Positions 55,827 to 64,000 of a DNA stretch of 64,000 bases are shown here, piece by piece. The stretch is from Blattabacterium cuenoti (GTDB lineage: Bacteria > Bacteroidota > Bacteroidia > Flavobacteriales > Blattabacteriaceae). Each line of letters opens with the position of its first letter. The first letter of the stretch is position 1. Made by a program: the position numbers and the translations under genes. The stretch covers positions 444,001 to 508,000 of the forward strand of contig NZ_CP059221.1 of the NCBI RefSeq assembly GCF_014252375.1, in the 5' to 3' direction. The notes below the pieces were generated by a model that had not been told where the DNA came from, did not search any database, and saw only the letters and a program-made list of their open reading frames with translations.

Positions 55827-55863
55827 TTAATTAATTTAATAATTTCAATTTAAAATTATTATT

Positions 55864-57642
55864 TTACAATATTTTTATTATTTTACCATTGTCTAATGTT
55901 ATAATATGATCTGCATTTTTTATAAAAACTTTTGATAATCTATTAGTAATTAATAATGACGTTTTATCTCTTATTATCATATTTAACATATTTTTTATTA
56001 TTATTTCAGATTCTGAACCTATAGAATATATTGCTTCATCTAATATTAGAATAGGAGGATTTTTTAATATAGTTCTTACAATGCTAATTCTTTGTTTTTG
56101 TCCTATTGATAATTTATTACCATTTTTTCCAATTATTGTATTATATCCATTTGGAAGATTTTTTATAAAAAAATGTGCATTAGCTATTTTTGCTGCTTTT
56201 ATTATTTTATTTAATGATATTTCTTTACTCATTCCTAATGATAGATTATTAATTATAGAATCATTAAAAATTATTGGATTCTGAGTAATTATTCCTAATA
56301 GTTTCCTATATTCTATTATTTTTAATGAATTAATATTATTTCCATCAATAGTAATTTTTCCATATGTAACATTATAAAATTTTGCTAATAAATCAGCAAT
56401 AATTGATTTACCACATCCAGATTTTCCAACTATAACAACTGTTTTTCCTTTTTTAAAAGAAAAAGAAAAATTACTAAGTAAAACTCTTTTATTGTGAATA
56501 AAAGTTACATTATTAAATAGTATTTCGTTATTAAACGACTTAATTGATTTTAATTTAATTTTTTTATTTACAGTATTATAATTATCATTTAGTATATCTG
56601 AAATTCTTTTTGCAGAAGCTTTTCCTTTCTGAATATTAGAAATAGAGGTTACTAAACTTTTAGATGGATTAATAATTTGATAAAATAATCCTATAAAAGG
56701 AAATAAAATTTTAGGTTCTATTTCTTTCTTTTCTAAAAATATTTTACTACCATACCAAATAATTAAAATCATAATAGAAGATCCCATAAACTCTATAATT
56801 GGAGAAATCAATTCTTTTTTACGATTTACACGAGAAGATAATTCTTTTTGATATCTTGATACTTTTTCAAAACGTTTTTGAATTTCATTTTCTGCATTAA
56901 ATACACTTATAATTTTATAATTATTTAAAGTTTCTTCAACAATAGACAGTAATTTACCCAATTGATTTTGAGAATTTTTTGCATCTTTTTTTAGACTATT
57001 TCCTATAATATAAACGAATATTGTCATTATAGGTATAAGCAAAAAAACAAAAATAGTTAATTTATAACTTATTAAAAATAAAGTTAATAAATGAAAAGTT
57101 ATTATAATAGGAGAACTAATTAAATTAGTAAAAGAATGAATTATTGAATTTTCAATATCATTTATATCATTTGATAATCTAGACATTATATCTCCATTTT
57201 TTTTACTTGATAAATAAATTATTGGGGTGTATAATATTTTTTTATGAAAATCATTTTTTATTTTTCTTATAATAGACGTTCTTATTCCTATTAGAATATA
57301 TTCTGCTAAATATTTAAATATATTTTTTATAAAAAATATTAAAATAATAAAAATACAAAATATAGTTAATGTATTTATTTTTCCATATTTATATGAATAT
57401 AACTCAATATTATATTGAAAATATCCTTTTAATAAATCAAACAATCCATTTGAAGAGTTTATAATAATTTTTTTATGATTTTCATTAGGTATTTCTAGTA
57501 AAAAACTTAGTACTGGAGATATTAATACAATGGAAATAATTGAAAATATAGAATGTAATAAATTGCATATTATATTTATAATGTAATGATATTTATAATA
57601 TTTAGAATAACTTAATATTTTATCAAGTGCATTATTATTCAT
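55864..57642 (-). CDS. ABC transporter, MsbA-like permease-ATPase
   Basis: Half-size exporter with a six-helix membrane domain (about 20-320) fused to an ATPase (about 370-592); 592 aa. Walker A is GKSGCGKS (about 402-409), the signature is LSIGQKQ (LSGGQ in most exporters), and Walker B with catalytic Glu is LILDEAIYSIG. The alpha-helical domain and an H-loop-like region are less conserved than usual. Lipid A/phospholipid flipping (MsbA) is plausible given the adjoining envelope genes, but the substrate is inference. It is divergent from tatA. Confidence 0.9.
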   Translation of the reverse strand: MNNNALDKILSYSKYYKYHYIINIICNLLHSIFSIISIVLISPVLSFLLEIPNENHKKIIINSSNGLFDLLKGYFQYNIELYSYKYGKINTLTIFCIFIILIFFIKNIFKYLAEYILIGIRTSIIRKIKNDFHKKILYTPIIYLSSKKNGDIMSRLSNDINDIENSIIHSFTNLISSPIIITFHLLTLFLISYKLTIFVFLLIPIMTIFVYIIGNSLKKDAKNSQNQLGKLLSIVEETLNNYKIISVFNAENEIQKRFEKVSRYQKELSSRVNRKKELISPIIEFMGSSIMILIIWYGSKIFLEKKEIEPKILFPFIGLFYQIINPSKSLVTSISNIQKGKASAKRISDILNDNYNTVNKKIKLKSIKSFNNEILFNNVTFIHNKRVLLSNFSFSFKKGKTVVIVGKSGCGKSIIADLLAKFYNVTYGKITIDGNNINSLKIIEYRKLLGIITQNPIIFNDSIINNLSLGMSKEISLNKIIKAAKIANAHFFIKNLPNGYNTIIGKNGNKLSIGQKQRISIVRTILKNPPILILDEAIYSIGSESEIIIKNMLNMIIRDKTSLLITNRLSKVFIKNADHIITLDNGKIIKIL

Positions 57643-57669
57643 TTCATATCCTTAAATACAATTATTTAA

Positions 57670-57677
57670 CAAAGGTA
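57670..57677 (-). promoter_or_regulatory. Possible -7 promoter box for the ABC exporter gene
   Basis: On the minus strand TACCTTTG is a perfect match to the Bacteroidetes -7 consensus TAnnTTTG, 27 bases before the ABC gene ATG. A TTTG that could be the -33 box lies 25 bases further upstream, a slightly long spacing. Confidence 0.45.
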
Positions 57678-57777
57678 GTTAGAAAATATTTTAATTTTTT
57701 AACAAAAAATTTAATTATCTATTTTATATAAATTTTATTTTATATTTATATTATTTTCATAAATTTAAAAATTTATA

Positions 57778-57945
57778 ATGAAAAATATTTTATTTATTAG
57801 TATTGAAGAAAGTTTATTTATAATATTTATAGCTATATTAATTTTTGGGCCAAAAAATATACCTGGTATAGCTAGAGGATTGGGAGATGGAATAAGATTT
57901 TTGAAAAAAGCAAAAAGAAAAATTAAAGATGAAATTGAATGGTAA
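57778..57945 (+). CDS. tatA: Sec-independent protein translocase subunit TatA/TatE
   Basis: A 55-aa protein: short N-terminal membrane helix (LFIIFIAILIFG), then GPKNIPGIARGLGDG with the amphipathic helix IRFLKKAKRKIKDEIEW. The FGPKNIPGIARGLG turn is the TatA signature (usually FG..KLPE). TatA subunits form the pore used with TatC to export folded proteins. It lies alone between divergent and convergent neighbours; no tatC is in the window. The ATG at 57778 is the only candidate start and the gene is easily missed because of its size. Confidence 0.88.
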   Translation: MKNILFISIEESLFIIFIAILIFGPKNIPGIARGLGDGIRFLKKAKRKIKDEIEW

Positions 57946-57952
57946 TTTATTT

Positions 57953-58006
57953 CTAATAAAACTTTACTAATAAAACTTTATTTTAGATTTTTCTAATAAA
58001 ACTTTA
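57953..58006. repeat. 14-bp repeat, three copies, at the ppiD 3' end
   Basis: CTAATAAAACTTTA occurs at 57953-57966, directly again at 57967-57980, and a third time at 57993-58006. The first copy is past the ppiD stop, the second includes the stop codon and the third is coding. It looks like local duplication of the gene end, probably by replication slippage. Confidence 0.85.
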
Positions 58007-60069
58007 TTTAATTTTTCCAATAAATTTTTTCTTAATATATTATTTAAATATTCCATTTCATATAAATAATCAAATGAATTCTTTTCTTTAGAAAAACGTT
58101 TTTTAGGCTTTATAAAAAAAATACCTTTTTTTCCTAATATAGGATTAGATGTTTTATTTAGTTTTAACGCAAATGCTGCACCTAAAACTTTTGGTTCTTT
58201 TATAAGATTTATTATTGAATTATGAAAATTTACTTTATATGATTTGTTTATTCTTTTATAAAGAAAATTAGAAATTTCTTCTAAACTTTTATTAGAAAAT
58301 TTATTATGTAATATTTTATAAATTTTTTTATTTATAAGGTTAGTAATTAATTGATTTATTTCTTTAATAGAAGCTTTTCCATTATTAATTCCAGATAAAT
58401 ATACTATAAAATTATTTTTTTTTGAATCTACGAATATTTTTTTATCACCTTTTTTTCTTTTTTTTTCAAAAGACCAATTTATAATATCTTTATCCAATTC
58501 AGTATTTAGTCCATCAATATTCCATTGATTTTCTTTTATTTCTTCTAAAAATAATGTTTCAATTTTTTCTTTATTTGCATTATTAATTATTTTATTAATA
58601 TTAGAATATTTATTTTTTAATAAAAATAAATTTATATTTTTATTAATTTTATTTATAGTTTTTTTTGATGACTTCAATGTTTTTATTAAAAAACCAAATT
58701 GATATATGTTTTTTATATTTTTTTGATCATCTATTCTAATAATATTATAACCAAAATTTGATTCAGTAATTCCTATAGATCCTATTTTGTTTTTTATAGA
58801 AAAAATATTAAAATTATTATTTATAATATTTTGATTTTCATATTTTATCCATCCCAATTTTCCATTATTTATTCCTAAATTAACAAAATTATCTGATTTT
58901 TTTAAAAAAAAATTAAAATTATTAGGATGTTTTTTTAATTTTAAAATGATGTTTTTAACTATTTTTAGTGCTTCTTTTTTATTCCTTTTATTTAAAGAAT
59001 ATATTGCGTCTTTATGTGATATTAAAATATTACTAATTAATACAGAATCAAATATTGATTTCTTATCAGTTAATTTAACTATAATATAATTATTTTTATC
59101 CTTTATTGGTCCAAATACGCTACCTACTTTATCATTTTTTTTTAAAAAAAATTTTAGAATAGGCGGAATAGAATCTTTAGTATAAAAATTTTTATCAAAT
59201 GGTGTATCAGAATTTTTATAAATTATATCAAAATGATTATAATTATTTTTTAATTTATATGACAAATTATTCATAATTTTTTTCATATTATTTTCATCTT
59301 CTAATGAAGGAATAGAACGAAATATAATTAAACTTATATTCCTTAAATTATTTTTTTTGTATAAAAATTCATGTTTTTTAATATAATTATATAAATCATT
59401 TTTTGATATATGAATATTATACTTTTTTTCTATTTCTGTATATGGTATAAATATATAATCAATAATTGAAAAAATATTTTTATTTTTTAAATTTAATTCT
59501 ACTTCTTTGTTTGTTACGTTTAATCCATACATTAACATTTCTGCATATTTTTTCGTAATTATTTTATTTTTTATACTATTTTTTTCATAATTCCATATTT
59601 TTTTTTCAGATTTTATTTGAGGAAATAAATAGTATGGTAGTTTATCTAAATTTTTTATATATAATTTAAATTTTTTTACATTCATTTTTCCATTAAAATC
59701 TTTGAAATCATCTATTTTACTGTATATAGATCCAGTTTTTATATATTTCCAAATATCTTTTTCCGTATTTGTTATTCCTAGTTTATATCCTTGTTGACTT
59801 AATAAATTTTCGTTAATTAATAATCTAAATGCATAGTTTTTTAAACTAAGTTCAGAAACTTTACCATTAAATTTCCTTAGAAATTCTAAACAATTTTCAT
59901 ATTCTTTTTTAGAAATATTATTTCCATTTATATTTCCAATATAATTATTATTATTAAAAAAAAATTTTGTTATTAAATTAGGATCAATAATAAAAAATAA
60001 TAAGGAAATACTAATCAATGAAAATATTATCCATGTATTTTTTCTTATTTTATTTAAAAAATTCATCAT
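57967..60069 (-). CDS. Periplasmic peptidyl-prolyl isomerase/chaperone (PpiD/SurA-like)
   Basis: Membrane-anchored periplasmic folding factor; 700 aa. One N-terminal membrane helix (about 12-30), a SurA-type N-terminal chaperone region with GNINGNNISKKEYENCLE, and a parvulin-like domain (about 345-455) with KKSDNFVNLGINNGKLGWI. Bacteroidetes PpiD-like proteins of this size are usual. It assists outer-membrane protein folding, which fits the nearby corC-like gene, lptC and bamA. Its start overlaps the corC-like stop by 4 bases (ATGA). The 3' end carries a small tandem duplication. Confidence 0.9.
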   Translation of the reverse strand: MMNFLNKIRKNTWIIFSLISISLLFFIIDPNLITKFFFNNNNYIGNINGNNISKKEYENCLEFLRKFNGKVSELSLKNYAFRLLINENLLSQQGYKLGITNTEKDIWKYIKTGSIYSKIDDFKDFNGKMNVKKFKLYIKNLDKLPYYLFPQIKSEKKIWNYEKNSIKNKIITKKYAEMLMYGLNVTNKEVELNLKNKNIFSIIDYIFIPYTEIEKKYNIHISKNDLYNYIKKHEFLYKKNNLRNISLIIFRSIPSLEDENNMKKIMNNLSYKLKNNYNHFDIIYKNSDTPFDKNFYTKDSIPPILKFFLKKNDKVGSVFGPIKDKNNYIIVKLTDKKSIFDSVLISNILISHKDAIYSLNKRNKKEALKIVKNIILKLKKHPNNFNFFLKKSDNFVNLGINNGKLGWIKYENQNIINNNFNIFSIKNKIGSIGITESNFGYNIIRIDDQKNIKNIYQFGFLIKTLKSSKKTINKINKNINLFLLKNKYSNINKIINNANKEKIETLFLEEIKENQWNIDGLNTELDKDIINWSFEKKRKKGDKKIFVDSKKNNFIVYLSGINNGKASIKEINQLITNLINKKIYKILHNKFSNKSLEEISNFLYKRINKSYKVNFHNSIINLIKEPKVLGAAFALKLNKTSNPILGKKGIFFIKPKKRFSKEKNSFDYLYEMEYLNNILRKNLLEKLNKVLLEKSKIKFY

Positions 60070-61337
60070 TTTTTTTTTTTTTTATAAAAAATTACTTCTT
60101 CTATTTTGTTTTTAGAAACTTTTATAATTTCAATATAGAAATCTGGACTAATCAAAATTTTATCTCCATTATTTGGAATATTTCCTATATGAGTAACTAT
60201 TAATCCACCCAATGTTTCATATTCATCAGATTTTGGAATATCTAAATTGTATTTTGAATTAATAAAATCTACTTCTAAACGTGCAGAAAATAAAAATTTA
60301 TTATCATTTATTTTTTTGTCTAATAAAAAAATTTCATCATGTTCATCTTTTATATCTCCAAGAAATTCTTCTAAAATATCTTCTATTGTAATTAATCCAG
60401 CTGTTCCACCATACTCATCTAATATGATAGCAATACTAATCTTTTTTCTAATTAAAACATCCATTATTTCTCTTACCGGAGTATTAATATAGAACCATTC
60501 TATTGGCCTAATAATTGATTTATCTAAATATTTTGGTTTTTTTAAAAACTCCAAATAATGAACATATCCTATAACGTTATCTATATTATTTTTATAAATA
60601 ATAATTTTCGATAATCCACTTTTTGTAAATAAATCACGTATTCTGTATACAGAAGATTCCATTATATTAGAAGATATTATCTCTTTTCTTGGCACCATAC
60701 ATTCTCTTGCTTTTTTTTCATAAAAATTTAATGCTTTATGAAAAATATCAATTTTATATTCTGATAAAGAGCCTTTTTTATTAAAATTATGTTTTACATT
60801 TTTTGATAAAAAGTTAATTAAATCATTTTTATCAAAAATTTTTTTTTCAAAATTTTCTTCCTCGTCAAATATTTTCAAAAAAAAATTTGAAATACAAATA
60901 ATAAAATTTGTTATAGGTGAAAAAATTTTATATATGATATATACAGGAACTATAAATAATGTTAATAATTCATTTGAATATATACTAAATATCATTTTTG
61001 GAATAAATTCTCCAATTATTAAAATAACAATGGTAGAAATGAAAGTTTCTAAAAGGAATAACCACATAGAATCTTCAAAAAATGGAAATAACAAAAAAAA
61101 TATTTTATTCATGTAAATACCATATACAACCAAAGATATAGTATTCCCTATTAACATAGTTGTTATTAATTTTTTATAATTATTTATACATTCATAAAGT
61201 ATTTTATAACGAATAGAATTTTTCTTTTTTTCTAGTTCTATTTGAAATAAATTACAAGAAACTAAAGCCATTTCTATTCCAGAAAAAAAAGCAGAAACTA
61301 GTATAGTAAAAATGACTACACTAATATAAAAAATCAT
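60066..61337 (-). CDS. CNNM/CorC-type hemolysin-domain membrane protein
   Basis: Integral membrane protein with a DUF21 N-terminal domain of about four helices (1-190), two CBS domains (about 205-320) and a C-terminal CorC_HlyC domain (about 340-423); 423 aa. Motif EYGGTAGLITIEDILEEFLGD marks the second CBS boundary. Related Bacteroidetes proteins are named GldE, with a proposed gliding role; gliding is not expected in an endosymbiont, so a magnesium/cobalt or envelope role is as likely. It overlaps the ppiD start by 4 bases and follows lptC by 11. Confidence 0.88.
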   Translation of the reverse strand: MIFYISVVIFTILVSAFFSGIEMALVSCNLFQIELEKKKNSIRYKILYECINNYKKLITTMLIGNTISLVVYGIYMNKIFFLLFPFFEDSMWLFLLETFISTIVILIIGEFIPKMIFSIYSNELLTLFIVPVYIIYKIFSPITNFIICISNFFLKIFDEEENFEKKIFDKNDLINFLSKNVKHNFNKKGSLSEYKIDIFHKALNFYEKKARECMVPRKEIISSNIMESSVYRIRDLFTKSGLSKIIIYKNNIDNVIGYVHYLEFLKKPKYLDKSIIRPIEWFYINTPVREIMDVLIRKKISIAIILDEYGGTAGLITIEDILEEFLGDIKDEHDEIFLLDKKINDNKFLFSARLEVDFINSKYNLDIPKSDEYETLGGLIVTHIGNIPNNGDKILISPDFYIEIIKVSKNKIEEVIFYKKKKK

Positions 61338-61348
61338 TTTTTTTATTC

Positions 61349-61864
61349 TTATAAAGGAAGGACTCCACTAATATCTTTTAATTTAAAATTTTTAAGATTA
61401 TTATACATCTCTATACCTTTTTTAGCATGTAAAATAGTTCCATTTAAATTGGATATTGTTACATTTTTTTTATTAAATATTTTTTTTTTATTTTTATCCC
61501 AAAAAATTTCATCAGTTTTAAAAAAATATCCATTAGGGGTTAATATTTTAATATTTCCTTTTATATGAAAAAAAATCATTTTAAATGATTTCATCCAATT
61601 TCCTCTAATATAAATAAGTTTATTATTACTGTCATAAACAACTAAATAAATTCCATTAGGAAATATTGTATAATAGTTATATTCTTTAATTAAAGGTGAA
61701 TATATAAAATATTTTGTAATTCCATTTTTTTTAAAAAAAATACTTGTTTTTATAAAAATGTTTGATGGAATTTTATTTCTATTATATTTATAAATTTTAT
61801 TTACATTATCATTATCACATGATAATAAAAATAAAAATAATATAATAATTAATTTTTTTGATAT
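61349..61864 (-). CDS. lptC: LPS export protein LptC, lipoprotein form
   Basis: Periplasmic LptC-type protein that passes LPS from the inner membrane towards the outer membrane. The first ATG (61594) gives only 81 aa, but the frame stays open upstream to a stop at 61898-61900, adding a lipoprotein signal KKLIIILFLFLLSC with lipobox LLSC and further LptC-like sequence (NGITKYFIYSPLIKEYN, FPNGIYLVVYD, LIYIRGNW). No ATG, GTG or TTG lies in that extension, so the start is probably ATA at 61864 (171 aa) or 61873. Then ILTPNGYFFKTDEIFWD continues in the known part. It precedes corC by 11 bases. Confidence 0.8.
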   Translation of the reverse strand: MSKKLIIILFLFLLSCDNDNVNKIYKYNRNKIPSNIFIKTSIFFKKNGITKYFIYSPLIKEYNYYTIFPNGIYLVVYDSNNKLIYIRGNWMKSFKMIFFHIKGNIKILTPNGYFFKTDEIFWDKNKKKIFNKKNVTISNLNGTILHAKKGIEMYNNLKNFKLKDISGVLPL

Positions 61865-61913
61865 ACTACTTATTATTTTTATTGTAATTTTGTTTATTTA
61901 TACAATTTATAAA

Positions 61914-61986
61914 GGTATCTTAGCTCAGTTGGTAGAGCAAAGGACTGAAAATCCTTGTGTCCCCGGTTCGATTCCGGGAGATACCA
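61914..61986 (+). tRNA. tRNA-Phe (anticodon GAA)
   Basis: Complete cloverleaf: acceptor GGTATCT/AGATACC, D arm GCTC/GAGC, anticodon stem AAGGA/TCCTT around CTGAAAA (anticodon GAA), and T arm CCCGG/CCGGG with loop TTCGATT. The discriminator is A and CCA is not encoded. It lies between the lptC start and the bamA end. Confidence 0.97.
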
Positions 61987-61992
61987 CAATGA

Positions 61993-64000
61993 TTATTTTA
62001 TTTTTCCTATATTAAAACTTATTTTCCATTTTTTATAAAAATTATCTTCTATTGAACTTAATGGATATGAAAAGTCTATTCCAAGTATTCCAAATGGAGA
62101 ACAAAGACAACGTAATCCAAATCCAAGAGATTTATTCATTTCTAATGATGTTAAAGATTTATAAGAATTTCCAATATTTCCAGCTTCTATAAAAGAATTT
62201 AACCATGTTTTAAAATTATTACTTGATCCATTTATTAAATAATGCATTTCTAATGAAATTTTTTTATAACTAGTACCTCCATTTTTAGACATTTTATAAA
62301 ATGAATTATTTTCTGGGAAAGAATATCCCTTTAAAGGAATATGATTCTCTCCAAATTTTTTTGATGTACCACCCATATAAAACATATCGAACGGTGTAAG
62401 TTTTCTTCCAGAATCTTTATTGTATACACCTACATGTCCTAACTCACCTTGACATTTTAATACTAAATTTTCTTTAATTTTTTTATAAAAATTTCCAAAT
62501 AATTTTAATTTAAAATGTTCTGTCCATATGTTATTACTTTTACTATAATCAAAATGTTTAAAAAATGGAATATCAATTTTTCTTAAACCATTGTTTTTTA
62601 TATGCTTTTTTTTTGCAAATGAATTATATTCTTTTTTTTCGAAAAATGAATATGGTGGACTTGATGAGAAATAAAATTTTAATTTTGATCCATCAGTAGG
62701 AAAAAAATTATTTGGAGAAATAGTGTTTCTTTTAAAAGATAAAGAACAAAATAAATTATTAAATTTATATAAGTTATTATTATCACATATTTTTATAAAA
62801 TCAGTTTCTTTAGGAAAAGTCCATCTTTCTCCATGTATAGAAGTTGATATATTAGAATAAGGATCAATAAATTCTATATCTTTATCTAATCCAATAGACA
62901 TTTTAATTTTTCTTAAAAAGAATGGATTTTCTTTATCAATTAAACAATATTTAGTGTTAAATGGAATATCATTTTTTATTAGTTTATTTACAGAATAATT
63001 TGTATCAATTTTTAATGAAGTTGGTTCATCTTTTTTTATCCAAGGTTTTAATAATGAAAGACCAAAAGATTTCATATTTTTTCCAAATTGACTATAAAAT
63101 ATTATTTTATCTCCATCTCCTTGAGGTATTGTTTTCCAAAATTTCCAATTTATAATGTTTTTAATTGAAAAATTATTTAATATAATTTTTAAACCACCAG
63201 TTAATTTTCTTATATCATTTCCTATAATTCCTCCATGAAATTTAAATTCATTATTATCTTTTTCTAATACATGCCATTCTATATCTACAGATTCATCATT
63301 AATAGGAATAATTTCAAAATAAACTTTATCAAAAAGGAATAAATTTTCTATATTATGTAAACTTTCCATAAGTTTTTCAATAGAAAAAATATCTTTATTG
63401 TAAATTTTTATTTCTCTTTTAATTACATAATCTTTAGTAATATTATTACCTAATATTTTTATATTTCTAATATAAACAGGAGAATTTTCTTCTATAAGAA
63501 TATTTATATCAATTTTATTATCATCATCTTTTATTTTTTCTACTGTATTTAAATTAATAAATAAGTGACCTAATTTAAAATAATTATTAACTATACTTGG
63601 TTCTGTTGGATTAAAAATATTTTCTGTTAATTTTGTTTTATCATAAATATTTTCATTGTTATTATATGATATAACTTTTTCTAAATATTTATTACTTACT
63701 TTTTTATTTCCTGTAATATTTATTTTTCCTAAATAATATTTACTTCCTTCAACTATTTTTATTTTAATACCATAGTTTCCTGAACTAGTTTTCCAAACTG
63801 ATTCTAAAAAAACTTTGGCAAACCTATAACCTATAGATTGATATTTTTCTTTTATTTTATCTAAATGTTTATTTATTTGATCACTAACAAATATATGATT
63901 AGGTCTATTTATCAATAATGATAAAAAAGATTTATCCCTATTTATGATACTTAATAATTCTTTATCACTTATTACATTATTTCCATAAAAAACAAATTTT
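61993..64000 (-). CDS. bamA: Outer membrane protein assembly factor BamA (partial, 5' end outside window)
   Basis: Outer-membrane beta-barrel that inserts other barrel proteins. The minus strand is open from the stop at 61993 to the window edge, at least 669 codons. The TTG at 63915 is inside the gene: upstream residues (FYGNNVISDKELLSIINRDK) are POTRA sequence continuing to the edge. Several POTRA domains follow (KINITGNKKVSNKYLEKV, IRNIKILGNNITKDYVIKREI), then an Omp85 barrel (about the last 400 residues) with LKGYSFPENN in place of the VRGF-type motif. It ends with a Lys-rich KIK, not an aromatic residue. Confidence 0.93.
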   Translation of the reverse strand, partial: KFVFYGNNVISDKELLSIINRDKSFLSLLINRPNHIFVSDQINKHLDKIKEKYQSIGYRFAKVFLESVWKTSSGNYGIKIKIVEGSKYYLGKINITGNKKVSNKYLEKVISYNNNENIYDKTKLTENIFNPTEPSIVNNYFKLGHLFINLNTVEKIKDDDNKIDINILIEENSPVYIRNIKILGNNITKDYVIKREIKIYNKDIFSIEKLMESLHNIENLFLFDKVYFEIIPINDESVDIEWHVLEKDNNEFKFHGGIIGNDIRKLTGGLKIILNNFSIKNIINWKFWKTIPQGDGDKIIFYSQFGKNMKSFGLSLLKPWIKKDEPTSLKIDTNYSVNKLIKNDIPFNTKYCLIDKENPFFLRKIKMSIGLDKDIEFIDPYSNISTSIHGERWTFPKETDFIKICDNNNLYKFNNLFCSLSFKRNTISPNNFFPTDGSKLKFYFSSSPPYSFFEKKEYNSFAKKKHIKNNGLRKIDIPFFKHFDYSKSNNIWTEHFKLKLFGNFYKKIKENLVLKCQGELGHVGVYNKDSGRKLTPFDMFYMGGTSKKFGENHIPLKGYSFPENNSFYKMSKNGGTSYKKISLEMHYLINGSSNNFKTWLNSFIEAGNIGNSYKSLTSLEMNKSLGFGLRCLCSPFGILGIDFSYPLSSIEDNFYKKWKISFNIGKIK

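Noticed and set aside
63913-63915. TTG as a start of bamA
   Set aside because: The frame continues upstream to the window edge with POTRA-like sequence, so the gene begins outside the window.
1-64000. Phage, insertion sequences, integrases, CRISPR arrays, toxin-antitoxin or defence genes
   Set aside because: None found on either strand; every gene that can be named is a core or biosynthetic one.
1-64000. Frameshifted pseudogenes at poly-A runs
   Set aside because: Long A runs are common inside genes, but every gene reads through in one frame to a normal length, so no broken gene could be supported.

Overview
The window is extremely A+T-rich and densely packed with housekeeping and biosynthetic genes. 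There are no phage genes, insertion sequences or CRISPR arrays. Many families are typical of Bacteroidetes: the DUF4290-murA pair, greA next to a HIT protein, ddl-PASTA-rluD, DUF1599 next to folP, a FeoB-associated Cys-rich peptide, a bacterial GH3 protein, a LuxC-type reductase beside a ferredoxin, a one-gene GlmU-like protein, type B L31, and a short primary sigma factor of the Bacteroidetes type. Strong AT bias, near-absent intergenic DNA, retained amino-acid and vitamin genes (metE, gdhA, aroE, ribD, folP) and retained respiration and pyruvate dehydrogenase point to a flavobacterial obligate insect endosymbiont. The best fit is Blattabacterium, the cockroach symbiont. This is inference from gene content; no database search was possible.

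Layout. 1-9985: partial sdhC and a NifS-type desulfurase on the minus strand, then rny, a deoxyhypusine-synthase-like gene and lpd on the plus strand, then ung-ferredoxin, a LuxC-type reductase, and ribD, aroE, rpsU and tRNA-Val on the minus strand. 10065-18016: plus-strand run recG, uvrD-type helicase, cation efflux, DUF4290, murA, greA, HIT. 18006-28494: coaX, alpha/beta hydrolase, 5-FTHF cyclo-ligase, rseP, the iron-uptake set feoA-feoB-Cys-rich peptide, ddl, PASTA protein, rluD, mgtE. 28574-36944: leuS, gdhA, pyrH, frr, asnS, rpoN. 36939-43631 (minus): KAS III, rpmE2, GlmU-like, metE, sufE, aldehyde dehydrogenase. 43707-49291: menG, GH3, rpsO, pnp, sigA. 49302-50673 (minus): DUF1599, tpiA, tRNA-Arg. 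50712-55139: folP, murF, pdhA, pdhC. 55134-64000: terC-like and ABC exporter genes, a tatA gene, ppiD-corC-lptC, tRNA-Phe, and bamA running off the end.

How the genes connect: pdhA and pdhC with the distant lpd supply most of a pyruvate dehydrogenase (E1-beta not seen). murA, murF and ddl are peptidoglycan steps. bamA, lptC, ppiD, rseP and the MsbA-like exporter serve the outer membrane and envelope. The desulfurase and SufE serve Fe-S assembly. gdhA, metE and aroE are nitrogen and amino-acid functions of the kind such symbionts provide to their hosts.

Several things are easy to miss. sdhC is present antisense to an open plus-strand frame. The 42-aa FeoB-associated peptide and 55-aa TatA are real small genes. 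folP and lptC both have homologous N-termini with no ATG, GTG or TTG start. Two long perfect inverted repeats (38 and 39 bp) lie at the tpiA 3' end and against the recG start. I found no previously undescribed multi-gene system. With lptC extended to its full length, no stretch over 300 bases lacks a gene.
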